Assembly (NCBI GenBank): GCA_003448025.1
Contig: DLXL01000152.1
Span: 628-17,890, forward strand
DNA length: 17,263 nt
Origin: Saprospirales bacterium
GTDB taxonomy: Bacteria > Bacteroidota > Bacteroidia > Chitinophagales > Saprospiraceae
Direction of reading: 5' to 3'
In this document: in pieces, positions 7,686-13,606 of the stretch
How positions within the stretch are numbered: the first letter of the stretch is position 1
Layout of the letters: each line of letters begins with the position of its first letter
Notes under the pieces: generated by a model
Seen by the model: the letters and a program-made list of their open reading frames with translations, nothing else
The model's database searches: none
What the model was told of the DNA's origin: nothing
Position numbers and translations under genes: made by a program

Positions 7686-7900
7686 TGGACTTTTGGACTT
7701 TTAGTTGTAAATGATTGAAAATCAATCTTTTGTCAAGTCCAAATAAAGTCCAAACAAGTCCAAAAGTCCAAAAGTCCAAAACAGGGCATTATAAAGTCCA
7801 AATAAAGTCCACTGTTTGGACTGTATTTGGACTCAATAAAATCATTGAAAATCAACGAATTAGAAACACAAACCGGGCGAAAGTCCAAAAGTCCAGTCCA
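7686..7900. repeat. Iteron cluster: 14 GTCCA/TGGAC boxes, consensus AAAGTCCAAA
   Basis: GTCCA on the + strand starts at 7737, 7748, 7758, 7766, 7774, 7796, 7807, 7883, 7891 and 7896. The complement TGGAC starts at 7686, 7694, 7817 and 7828. Spacings fall mainly at 8 or 10-11 bases, so neighbouring boxes often lie on nearly the same helical face. AGTCCA (7806-7811) and TGGACT (7817-7822) form a symmetric pair around five bases. This is not a CRISPR: units are too short and there are no spacers. Confidence 0.9.
7714..7855 (+). repeat. Direct repeat ATTGAAAATCAA flanking the central iterons
   Basis: The 12-mer occurs at 7714-7725 and 7844-7855, one copy on each side of the main iteron block. 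The first copy is part of a short hairpin (GATTGA, AAA, TCAATC at 7713-7727). It is A+T-rich and could be an unwinding element or a host-factor site. Confidence 0.7.
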
Positions 7901-7964
7901 CTTGCCTGTTTTTTAGGGTAGGGGGGTATCTGGAAAAATCATTCACCACAAACGCACTCACACA

Positions 7965-8258
7965 ATGAAAAAAGCAACCATCAACCTGCACTACTCCATT
8001 GAAGTACAATGGGATCCAAACTCTGAAGCATTTCAAAGAACACTGGAGTCTTACCAACATTTTATTCATCCTGGAGCCTATGAGGAAACAGTAATTATTC
8101 AGGCAGTTCAACAGGCTTTCCGATGCGGTGCTGATAGATTAATAGAAGGTGTTGGTTTTGTAAAATGCGGCGGAGCCTTGGAAAATGAAACACTGTATTC
8201 AGGGATTGACATTGATGATGATGATCCAGAGCCAATTATAGAAGTAGAGTACCAATGA
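7965..8258 (+). CDS. Hypothetical protein (97 aa), first gene of middle operon
   Basis: No family is recognised. The product begins with a beta-strand-like segment (ATINLHYSIEVQW), has a helical middle and ends with a very acidic tail (GIDIDDDDPEPIIEVEYQ). No membrane segment is present. The ATG follows a CACACA leader after the iteron field, so its promoter must lie in or near the iterons. Its stop overlaps the next ATG in an ATGA arrangement, which indicates translational coupling. It may be a small DNA- or protein-binding accessory factor, but nothing in the sequence proves that. Confidence 0.8.
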   Translation: MKKATINLHYSIEVQWDPNSEAFQRTLESYQHFIHPGAYEETVIIQAVQQAFRCGADRLIEGVGFVKCGGALENETLYSGIDIDDDDPEPIIEVEYQ

Positions 8259-8518
8259 ACACTGAACTTGAACTATACGCAGCATTCCAGGCTGTTTGCT
8301 CCCTGGATACCCGGGACATCCAGCCCACCATTCGTTTGCCGGCACACCTTACTCCGGCGCCGCACATGGAAATCATCAACCCAACTCTTTTTATAACCAC
8401 AGCCCTAAACAGACTCTCCGGCAGCAGCCCCCGTTTGCGGGGTATTTCCGAGAGAATGTTGAAAGCTGCAATCAAGGTTCTAAATGTCACAGATATTGAT
8501 AACGGAGCCGATTTTTAA
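8255..8518 (+). CDS. Hypothetical protein (87 aa)
   Basis: No family is recognised. The 87-residue protein has an N-terminal helix (TELELYAAFQAVCSL), a Pro-rich centre (RLPAHLTPAPHME) and a basic helical C-terminal part. The start overlaps the previous stop by ATGA, and the end overlaps the next gene by 35 bases. These overlaps support a coupled operon. A second reading frame also stays open over 8296-8499, but it lacks the operon overlaps and is rejected. Confidence 0.7.
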   Translation: MNTELELYAAFQAVCSLDTRDIQPTIRLPAHLTPAPHMEIINPTLFITTALNRLSGSSPRLRGISERMLKAAIKVLNVTDIDNGADF

Positions 8519-9014
8519 ACGGCAAGACACTCAAGTCATTTTCATTGAAAGAGCCAATATGCTACGGGAAATGCGCCGTAGAAGGGTTGCAAAAAGAAAG
8601 TTGAAAAAGGTGCCGCTTTTTGCAGTAGAAGAAATGCAAACCGAATTCCCAGGCTACACTTACGATGATTTTGTCGCAGACGTAACCCGTAAAAGCAGAA
8701 AAGGAAAGTCATTCAGGAGACCTAAAAAAAAGGCATTTGATTGGCCAAGGATTTATGAGGAACTACCTGATTTAGTAAGCAAAATGTTCAACAGAAAGCC
8801 AACTTCATTCTGCCTGAAAATGAAGGTAAAATCAAATCATGGTGACTTTGTTTTTCTCTTGGTGAAAGTTCATAGCATTTACCGTGGTGATTATGGTGAT
8901 AGCAAACTGAGAACTGAAACGCTCATCAAACTACTTCAAGGTAATATCAAAGACTTTTTACATCACCCTGCGGTAATGTTTTGGGAGCAAAACAATAACC
9001 TAAACAACACTTAA
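8484..9014 (+). CDS. Basic hypothetical protein (176 aa)
   Basis: No family is recognised. The N-terminal third is strongly basic, with clusters such as REMRRRRVAKRKLKK near 28-42 and a further Lys/Arg run (RKSRKGKSFRRPKKK) near 69-83, suggesting nucleic-acid binding. The C-terminal half is a mixed alpha/beta region with several aromatic residues. The ATG lies 35 bases inside the previous gene; an internal ATG at 8559 would start within the basic region and is a possible alternative. It sits in the middle of the coupled operon. Confidence 0.75.
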   Translation: MSQILITEPIFKRQDTQVIFIERANMLREMRRRRVAKRKLKKVPLFAVEEMQTEFPGYTYDDFVADVTRKSRKGKSFRRPKKKAFDWPRIYEELPDLVSKMFNRKPTSFCLKMKVKSNHGDFVFLLVKVHSIYRGDYGDSKLRTETLIKLLQGNIKDFLHHPAVMFWEQNNNLNNT

Positions 9015-9017
9015 ATC

Positions 9018-9257
9018 ATGGCAAAGCAAACCACACCAGAGCATGAGGTTGTATTGACCTATAAGGCTGGTCCGAAATTCATCCAATACAAAGTGGGCGG
9101 CGTATTAGCGCTGCTCATGGAAGTAGATGGCGTATTAATTGAATTTCCCATCTACGGCCAGGCATACCGTACCATTCAGGATCAATTCACCATTGATGTG
9201 GTGAAGGAAGAGAGCACATACAACATTATCCAACTTGTCAAAAAACCTTTAAAATGA
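9018..9257 (+). CDS. Small hypothetical protein (79 aa)
   Basis: No family is recognised. The sequence alternates hydrophobic and polar residues over most of its length (KFIQYKVGGVLALLMEVDGVLIEFPIYG region), consistent with a compact beta barrel or sheet. It lacks signal peptide and cysteines. It starts three bases after the previous stop, preceded by TTAAATC, and its stop overlaps the next ATG (ATGA), so it is co-translated with the ASCH-like gene. Confidence 0.78.
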   Translation: MAKQTTPEHEVVLTYKAGPKFIQYKVGGVLALLMEVDGVLIEFPIYGQAYRTIQDQFTIDVVKEESTYNIIQLVKKPLK

Positions 9258-9949
9258 AAGAACGTCCAATCCTTTTCAGCGGCCCTATGGTGCGGGCCAT
9301 TTTATTTGACATCAAAACAAAAACCCGTAGAGAAGTAAAAAAACTTTTAGGGTTTGGTCAAATAACACAATTTGGGCAATCAGACACCAAAGGTTTTGAT
9401 TGGCATTTTCGCGATAAACAAGGCCGATGGCATGATATAAGTACAGAAAAGTTATTGAAAGCAAATCCATACGGCCAACCCGGCGACCGTCTTTGGGTCC
9501 GCGAAACATTTGCAGAAGTTGGATGTATAGGCAAGCCAATAGACTGGTTTGAGTACCACTATAAAGCCGACTATACAGATGGAATTTATACGGGATATGC
9601 AGATATGTGTTTTGATAGGTGGAAACCGTCTATCCACATGCCGCGAGAAGCGTCTCGAATCATGCTAGAAATGACAGATGTAAGAGTAGAGCGTCTACGG
9701 GATATTACTGATTCAGACGCAATATCAGAAGGCATTGAATCATTCAGGCCTGTTCCTGGTGATGGACCGCCTGAAACTAGATACAGGGATTACACAGCTG
9801 AGGAAAAATTCAAGCACGGAAAAACGGTCAGAAAGTACCAGCACTACACACCGCGACCATCATTCTTTTCACTATGGGAATCTATTAATGGGAAAGATTC
9901 AGTGATCTCTAACCCATGGGTTTGGGTCATCACCTTTAAACGCTTGTAG
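9254..9949 (+). CDS. ASCH-like phage protein (231 aa)
   Basis: This matches a widespread phage family with the order: N-terminal 'ILFSGPMVRAIL' followed by TRR (24-26), a GDRLWVRETF block at 77-86, a PSIHMPREASRI block at 125-136, 'VERLRDIT' followed by DAISEGIE at 145-162, and a terminal NPWVWVITF at about 220-228. The family is related to ASCH/PUA-like folds thought to bind RNA or modified bases; its exact role in phages is not established. Length is usual for the family and all recognisable blocks are present. The start overlaps the preceding stop by ATGA, and the following HNH gene starts two bases after its stop. Confidence 0.85.
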   Translation: MKERPILFSGPMVRAILFDIKTKTRREVKKLLGFGQITQFGQSDTKGFDWHFRDKQGRWHDISTEKLLKANPYGQPGDRLWVRETFAEVGCIGKPIDWFEYHYKADYTDGIYTGYADMCFDRWKPSIHMPREASRIMLEMTDVRVERLRDITDSDAISEGIESFRPVPGDGPPETRYRDYTAEEKFKHGKTVRKYQHYTPRPSFFSLWESINGKDSVISNPWVWVITFKRL

Positions 9950-9951
9950 CC

Positions 9952-10362
9952 ATGCCAATACGCAAATCAGATTATCACCCCGATTGGTCCCGGATCTCTC
10001 TTGAGGTCCGGGAAGCAGCCGGCTGGAAGTGCGAGTGGTGCTCCGTTCCAAACAAGTTGGTTATCCGGCGTGGTCAGGGAGATGACTGGCAAGAAGTTGC
10101 TTACACCAGAGCTGATCTTGAAAGCGAATGGGAACCCACCCAAAACATGACCTGGGCACGGCTAAAATTCCATGGCCTTACCCGGGTTGTGCTCACCGTA
10201 GCACACCTGGACCGTAATCGCGACAACAACGAAAAGGAAAATTTGGCGGCACTCTGCCAGCGCTGCCATCTTAGGCACGACATTCATCAACACATCCGCA
10301 ACCGGCGCTATGGTAGATACCATGACCGGGAGCATCAACTTAAACTTAAACTTTTACAATGA
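9952..10362 (+). CDS. HNH endonuclease with zinc-binding cysteines (136 aa)
   Basis: The protein has a complete-looking HNH nuclease core. CxxC at C27/C30 (CEWC) and C102/C105 (CQRC) provide a structural zinc site. The catalytic part is AHLD at 84-87 (H85), Asn at 97 in KENLAAL, and His at 106/109 in CHLRHD. It is unlike the homing-type HNH at 3066-3749: it is compact, zinc-bound and embedded in an operon. In other phages small HNH proteins of this general kind assist packaging or act as nickases. Here no terminase is nearby, so a role in replication or recombination is as plausible. Its stop overlaps the ATG of the broken gene after it. Confidence 0.9.
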   Translation: MPIRKSDYHPDWSRISLEVREAAGWKCEWCSVPNKLVIRRGQGDDWQEVAYTRADLESEWEPTQNMTWARLKFHGLTRVVLTVAHLDRNRDNNEKENLAALCQRCHLRHDIHQHIRNRRYGRYHDREHQLKLKLLQ

Positions 10363-10535
10363 AAATTGGATAAAAAGCATTGCTGGATGAATCAATTCCA
10401 GTAAAAATCGTAGGTAAAGTAAAATGGGAAAATCCATTTAGCGCATTAAATAAAAAGGGCATAGACCTTATTGTTGAAGATGAAAATGGAAAGCAATGCC
10501 AAGTTAGACCTCACAGATTATCAGTATCCGCATAA
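10359..10535 (+). pseudogene. Small gene interrupted by in-frame TAA (58 codons)
   Basis: An ATG at 10359 overlaps the HNH stop in the ATGA arrangement used elsewhere in this operon. It reads M-K-I-G, then TAA at 10371-10373, then stays open in the same frame for 53 more codons to TAA at 10533. The downstream part looks like real protein (LLDESIPVKIVG, WENPF, DLIVEDENGKQCQVRPHRL). Restoring CAA (Gln) at codon 5 would give a natural 58-residue small beta-barrel-like product. Alternatives are a sequencing error, or initiation at the in-frame TTG at 10380 giving about 51 residues. Stop-codon recoding is unlikely because TAA ends most genes here. Confidence 0.7.
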
Positions 10536-10541
10536 CTGGTT

Positions 10542-10614
10542 CGCCCACAACGGGCGTGACGCATAGCAGCTAACTCACCTCCTCCCGACGCGGCTCACAA
10601 AATCGCGTCGGGAG
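10542..10614 (+). terminator. Terminator-like hairpins closing the middle operon
   Basis: The main stem is a perfect 11-bp pairing of CTCCCGACGCG (10582-10592) with CGCGTCGGGAG (10604-10614) around an 11-base loop. A smaller CGCCC/GGGCG hairpin lies at 10542-10556. There is no long T run after either, so Rho-independent termination is not certain. The position at the operon end fits a terminator. Confidence 0.55.
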
Positions 10615-10643
10615 CTTATCACCACACTCAAAATTTAAAAATC

Positions 10644-11000
10644 ATGCAATCAGATTTAGCAATAACACACTTTCACTCTTTTATAATAAAAGGAGTAACA
10701 AACCTGAAAACAGATAAAACAGGATGGCGAATCGTTGGTATTTGGGGGGATGAAGAAAAAGGAGAGGGTAATCGTATTGGTCCAACATTTGATGAAGATC
10801 AACTTGCTGAATGCGAAGCACTGGTAGATGAACTTGAAAAAACATACGGGTTGCCCGTCCTTATAAAAACGATCATTGCTCATTTTGAGCCTCCCGCATG
10901 TAAAGGAGATTGTGGAATGAACTACTGCGATGAAAACGGATGCACTGAAAGAAAACGTGTTTTAACAGATCCCATTCCACCAGATTTTTATCATTCTTAA
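10644..11000 (+). CDS. Hypothetical protein with C-terminal cysteine cluster (118 aa)
   Basis: No family is recognised. The N-terminal part has beta-like segments (FHSFIIKGVTNL), a Gly/Glu-rich loop, and a helix near 50-70. The C-terminal region has four cysteines, C86, C90, C95 and C100 (CKGDCGMNYCDENGC), that could form a small metal or disulphide site. The ATG is preceded by TTAAAAATC, a typical Bacteroidota-style leader, 29 bases after a strong hairpin. It starts a cluster of three small genes. Confidence 0.78.
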   Translation: MQSDLAITHFHSFIIKGVTNLKTDKTGWRIVGIWGDEEKGEGNRIGPTFDEDQLAECEALVDELEKTYGLPVLIKTIIAHFEPPACKGDCGMNYCDENGCTERKRVLTDPIPPDFYHS

Positions 11001-11013
11001 ATTGAAATTTTAC

Positions 11014-11142
11014 ATGGAACACTCTCAATTCATAGAAGACTGGGGCCTTCCCATAATTGTCGTTTTGGTCTTCCTAGCCGGAATTGTTATAGGTTTAAAT
11101 CTTTCAGTTTACTTAACCAAAAATGATGATGAGCATGGCTAA
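11014..11142 (+). CDS. 42-residue single-pass membrane peptide
   Basis: An ATG at 11014 opens a 42-codon frame ending TAA at 11140-11142. Its product has a short polar N-terminus (MEHSQFIEDW), one continuous hydrophobic segment at about 11-34, and a charged C-terminal tail (TKNDDEHG). This is the classic form of a small phage membrane protein such as a holin-like or host-modulating peptide; no function can be assigned. It lies 13 bases after the previous stop and overlaps the next gene by 8-20 bases depending on that gene's start, so it fits the operon without gaps. Confidence 0.72.
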   Translation: MEHSQFIEDWGLPIIVVLVFLAGIVIGLNLSVYLTKNDDEHG

Positions 11143-11506
11143 TGATTATTCACAATTTGGACTTGATACCGAAAAGCGCTCTCACGACCCGGGTAAAAAG
11201 CAAAGAGAATGGTGGTGCCTTTGGTGTATCAACTATGTAAAGCGAGGTTTTTATCTCTGCTTTAGCAACTGGTGCATTTGTGAACATTGCACTATAGATT
11301 TGTTGGATAAATGGAGATCTGGAGAAATAACTCCTATTGCAGATCAGACATGCTTCAAGTGTAGCTCTAATGGAAAAGATTGTTTCCAAACCAATGAGGA
11401 TTTATCTACAGTTTTGTACATATGTACCGATTGTTTGAAATGGTCTGAAGAAACTTTGTTCTCAGATGATTCTCCACCAGTTCAAAGATTTTTGTTTCAT
11501 AACTGA
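11123..11506 (+). CDS. Cysteine-rich, probably zinc-binding protein (127 aa)
   Basis: No family is recognised, but four CxxC motifs are visible: C32/C35 (CLWC), C53/C56 (CEHC), C77/C80 (CFKC) and C101/C104 (CTDC), with extra cysteines at 46, 51 and 87. This predicts two zinc ribbons or one treble-clef-like unit. The start is uncertain: in-frame ATGs occur at 11123, 11126, 11129 and 11135, and MANDYSQFGL from 11135 is equally plausible. The 11123 start is used because of the A-rich sequence before it. A hairpin follows six bases after the stop. Roles could include a transcription-factor-like or nucleic-acid-binding adaptor; this is inference from cysteine spacing only. Confidence 0.8.
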   Translation: MMMSMANDYSQFGLDTEKRSHDPGKKQREWWCLWCINYVKRGFYLCFSNWCICEHCTIDLLDKWRSGEITPIADQTCFKCSSNGKDCFQTNEDLSTVLYICTDCLKWSEETLFSDDSPPVQRFLFHN

Positions 11507-11511
11507 AACTG

Positions 11512-11536
11512 CAGGCCCGGCACACCACCGGGCCTG
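11512..11536 (+). terminator. Perfect 9-bp terminator-like hairpin
   Basis: CAGGCCCGG (11512-11520) pairs perfectly with CCGGGCCTG (11528-11536) around CACACCA, followed by a weakly T-rich stretch (TCCTATTTCC). It marks the boundary between the small-protein cluster and the late region. Confidence 0.6.
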
Positions 11537-11561
11537 TCCTATTTCCTGCCGTACTCCATAG

Positions 11562-11576
11562 GCCACCTTTGGTGGC
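11562..11576 (+). promoter_or_regulatory. Hairpin abutting the start codon of the DUF5675 gene
   Basis: GCCACC (11562-11567) and GGTGGC (11571-11576) form a 6-bp stem with a three-base loop, and the ATG follows with no gap at 11577. In messenger RNA this would place the ribosome-binding region in a hairpin, a possible control of late gene translation. Confidence 0.5.
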
Positions 11577-12062
11577 ATGAAGGCCTACCAGATCAGAACT
11601 TACTACCCCACGCATACCCAAAGCGTGTTTACGGCAGTAGATGATAATCACAACATCATATTCCAGTGCTGTATCCTTGAGCTGCCTTGGAAAGACAACG
11701 AGCGCAAAATCAGCTGCATACCGGAGGGCATTTATCCTGTGGTAGAGCGGCGCACCGATAAGTTCAAGCGCCACTACCACATTCGCAATGTGCCAGACCG
11801 CAGCTTCATACTCCAGCATCCAGGCAATTTTACATCCCAAATAGAGGGTTGTCAGTTACCCGGTGAGCGCTTTCAGCATCTAAATAAGGATGTCATACCA
11901 GACATCATCCAAACACGCTCCACGCTTGATCGTATGCTGCGTGCCCTTGGAAAAGAGTACACACTCTACATCACGAGCTTCAGCCAGCCCGCTTTCCCTC
12001 ACCAGGTATCACCTTCCAAGTTCTGGGCAGGGCAGGTTGTTTCCCTACACGCATCCAAATAA
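11577..12062 (+). CDS. DUF5675 family protein (161 aa)
   Basis: The family blocks are clear: CILELPWKDNERKISCIPEG at about 32-51, IYPVVERR after it, IRNVPDRSFILQHPGNF at about 69-85 and GCQLPGERF at 91-99. DUF5675 proteins are frequent in phages and prophages of Bacteroidota and others, often beside structural or lysis genes. Their biochemical function is not established, although a cell-wall-related role is often assumed. Length is normal. The gene opens the late region, after a terminator-like hairpin, with a hairpin directly before its ATG. The next gene begins five bases after its stop. Confidence 0.9.
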   Translation: MKAYQIRTYYPTHTQSVFTAVDDNHNIIFQCCILELPWKDNERKISCIPEGIYPVVERRTDKFKRHYHIRNVPDRSFILQHPGNFTSQIEGCQLPGERFQHLNKDVIPDIIQTRSTLDRMLRALGKEYTLYITSFSQPAFPHQVSPSKFWAGQVVSLHASK

Positions 12063-12067
12063 GCACC

Positions 12068-13606
12068 ATGGCGGCCAGTATTGCATCATCACCAGATTCT
12101 CCGGCATACAATCAAGACGATCTCTACGTCACCATAGAAACCGACCTGCAAACTGAAGCTGCCGGAAATGTAGAAATCGTACTTTCTGCCACCGGGCCTT
12201 CCATTGGGGAAGAGTTTCTTTTGGAGTGGGGCGGCAATAGCATCACATTCACCGTGGCTGCCGCTACCAACAGCCAGGCTACAGCATGGCCAACCAAAGG
12301 AGGAGAAACCCTGGATGAATACGCTATCAGGGTAGGGGAGGCATTTAGAGAAAACTATCTGCTTACCCAGCACTGGGATGTAAGCGTCACTGGTTCCACC
12401 GTAGAGATCACGCTCAAGGTTTCCGGAGCTATGGATATTACCGTTACAGAAAATCTTACCAATGTAGCGGTCACAGTTGTAGATGGTGTAGATAATGCAG
12501 AGCCAAATCTTACTGCATTGGTAGAGCTTTGGCAACAAGGCGCCACATTCACAGACGATCAGCGCATTACTACGCTACAAGCCACCTATTCAGCACTTGG
12601 CCAGGTTAATATCAATTTGAGAGAGCTGTTTCCGGTAAATCCTAGCCTTCCAAATACTGCACATATTGGCCTTCCTATCATTTTTTCATCATGGCTGCGT
12701 GGCGTAGCCTCCAATGCCTATTGCCCATATTACCTTCGGGTGGCAGATAAATATGGAGATCCGCCTACTCCGGAGGCCCTGGTAAAGTCAGATACTTATA
12801 TAGCCCTGGAAGGGTCCACATCAGCAGATATGGAGCCTGGGATCCCACTTAATTTTTACGTCAAAATTCTGCACAACTACCGCCGTGCAGATGGAGGCAC
12901 TTTCTACAAACCGATTGCCGAAGGTCAACCAGATTGGCTTTACGTGCTTACACTCACCGAGATCACTGGCTGTAACGTAGAATTTGATATACAGTGGGAT
13001 AATGGCGATATTACTACAGAGACCTATTCAGGCACCGCATTCACCATGGAGGCCAACAAGGTATACTACATCCGTAGTACCCCAATGACCTTCAATTTCA
13101 CAGCACCTGCAGTAGGGGCATTGCCATGGTATATCACATTCAGGCTATTTGGCGATGGAGAAGGCGCACCTGTCACCATTGCAGAGGTAAATTACAAGGC
13201 TGTTTTTTCCGGAGACTGGGAACAATATATCTTGTTTGCAAACGGCCGTGGAGGATGTGAAAGTGTACTAATGGCAGGAAAGGCTACTACTGGCATTACC
13301 GCCAGCCGTGAAACATCCAGGCAAGCCCGCTCCATTGAATTCAACCTTGCAGATGGTGAAATAATATCCTCATTTTCAGAAGCCCAAAAGGAATACAGTC
13401 TTAATACCGGTTGGATTCCACGTTGGTATGCTGATCACCTGCGCCAATTACTCCTGGGCGATATTTGGCTTATTGATAAACCAAATAAGCGCTTCATTAA
13501 AATGCTCTGTACTTCAGAATCCGTAGCTTCCAGGGATGATGAAATGTTACACTCTGTATCCATCAAACTTAAATCAGCCTGGGTAGATCAGGCAGCGCTT
13601 GTATGA
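12068..13606 (+). CDS. Predicted virion/tail structural protein (512 aa)
   Basis: This large beta-rich protein begins MAASIASSPDSPAYNQDDLY, a form shared by proteins in Bacteroidota prophage tail modules. An N-terminal beta domain (about 15-145) with many Thr/Val alternations is followed by a larger beta region. The last part (about 385-505) has an RSIEFNLADGEI segment, a WIPRWYADHLRQLLLGDIWLI segment and a hydrophobic C-terminus. No signal peptide or catalytic motif is seen. The gene is coupled to the next one by an ATGA overlap. The tail/baseplate assignment is family memory plus position; the exact place in the virion is unknown. Confidence 0.78.
   Translation: MAASIASSPDSPAYNQDDLYVTIETDLQTEAAGNVEIVLSATGPSIGEEFLLEWGGNSITFTVAAATNSQATAWPTKGGETLDEYAIRVGEAFRENYLLTQHWDVSVTGSTVEITLKVSGAMDITVTENLTNVAVTVVDGVDNAEPNLTALVELWQQGATFTDDQRITTLQATYSALGQVNINLRELFPVNPSLPNTAHIGLPIIFSSWLRGVASNAYCPYYLRVADKYGDPPTPEALVKSDTYIALEGSTSADMEPGIPLNFYVKILHNYRRADGGTFYKPIAEGQPDWLYVLTLTEITGCNVEFDIQWDNGDITTETYSGTAFTMEANKVYYIRSTPMTFNFTAPAVGALPWYITFRLFGDGEGAPVTIAEVNYKAVFSGDWEQYILFANGRGGCESVLMAGKATTGITASRETSRQARSIEFNLADGEIISSFSEAQKEYSLNTGWIPRWYADHLRQLLLGDIWLIDKPNKRFIKMLCTSESVASRDDEMLHSVSIKLKSAWVDQAALV

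Larger units (their letters stand above)
7659..7924. repeat. Inverted repeat bracketing the iterons
   Basis: CCCCTACCCAAAAAA (7659-7673) is complementary to TTTTTTAGGGTAGGGG (7909-7924), 15 matched bases with one unpaired A in the right arm. The arms enclose the whole iteron cluster. Nine bases of each arm are the genome-wide repeated nonamer GGGTAGGGG, so part of the symmetry may come from that word. Confidence 0.75.
7598..7964. other. Candidate replication origin: iteron field in a non-coding spacer
   Basis: This 367-base A+T-rich spacer lies between the primase-helicase stop and the next operon. It holds the 14-box iteron cluster (7686-7900), a flanking inverted repeat (7659-7673 and 7909-7924), a repeated 12-mer and G-rich tracts at 7608-7618 and 7916-7926. 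Clustered short repeats next to a replication initiator or primase-helicase are the usual layout of phage and plasmid origins. The boxes could instead be operators for the downstream operon. Confidence 0.6.

Noticed and set aside
7686..7900. CRISPR array
   Set aside because: Repeated units are only 5-10 bases, occur on both strands and are 8-11 bases apart, with no spacers and no cas genes.
7715..7921. Plus-strand 68-codon frame over the iterons
   Set aside because: The peptide is a translation of the GTCCAAA repeats (repeated Lys-Val-Gln-Lys-Ser-like units); the region is better explained as repeats.
10371..10373. TAA read as an amino acid (genetic-code change)
   Set aside because: TAA and TGA end nearly all other genes in the window and no other gene has an internal in-frame stop.
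11157..11164. Extra iteron-like TTGGACTT far from the cluster
   Set aside because: It is a single copy inside the cysteine-rich gene; one such match is expected by chance.
12089..12538. Minus-strand 149-codon frame opposite the 512-residue protein
   Set aside because: It is composition-driven antisense openness; there is no start context and the + strand gene fits the coupled late operon.
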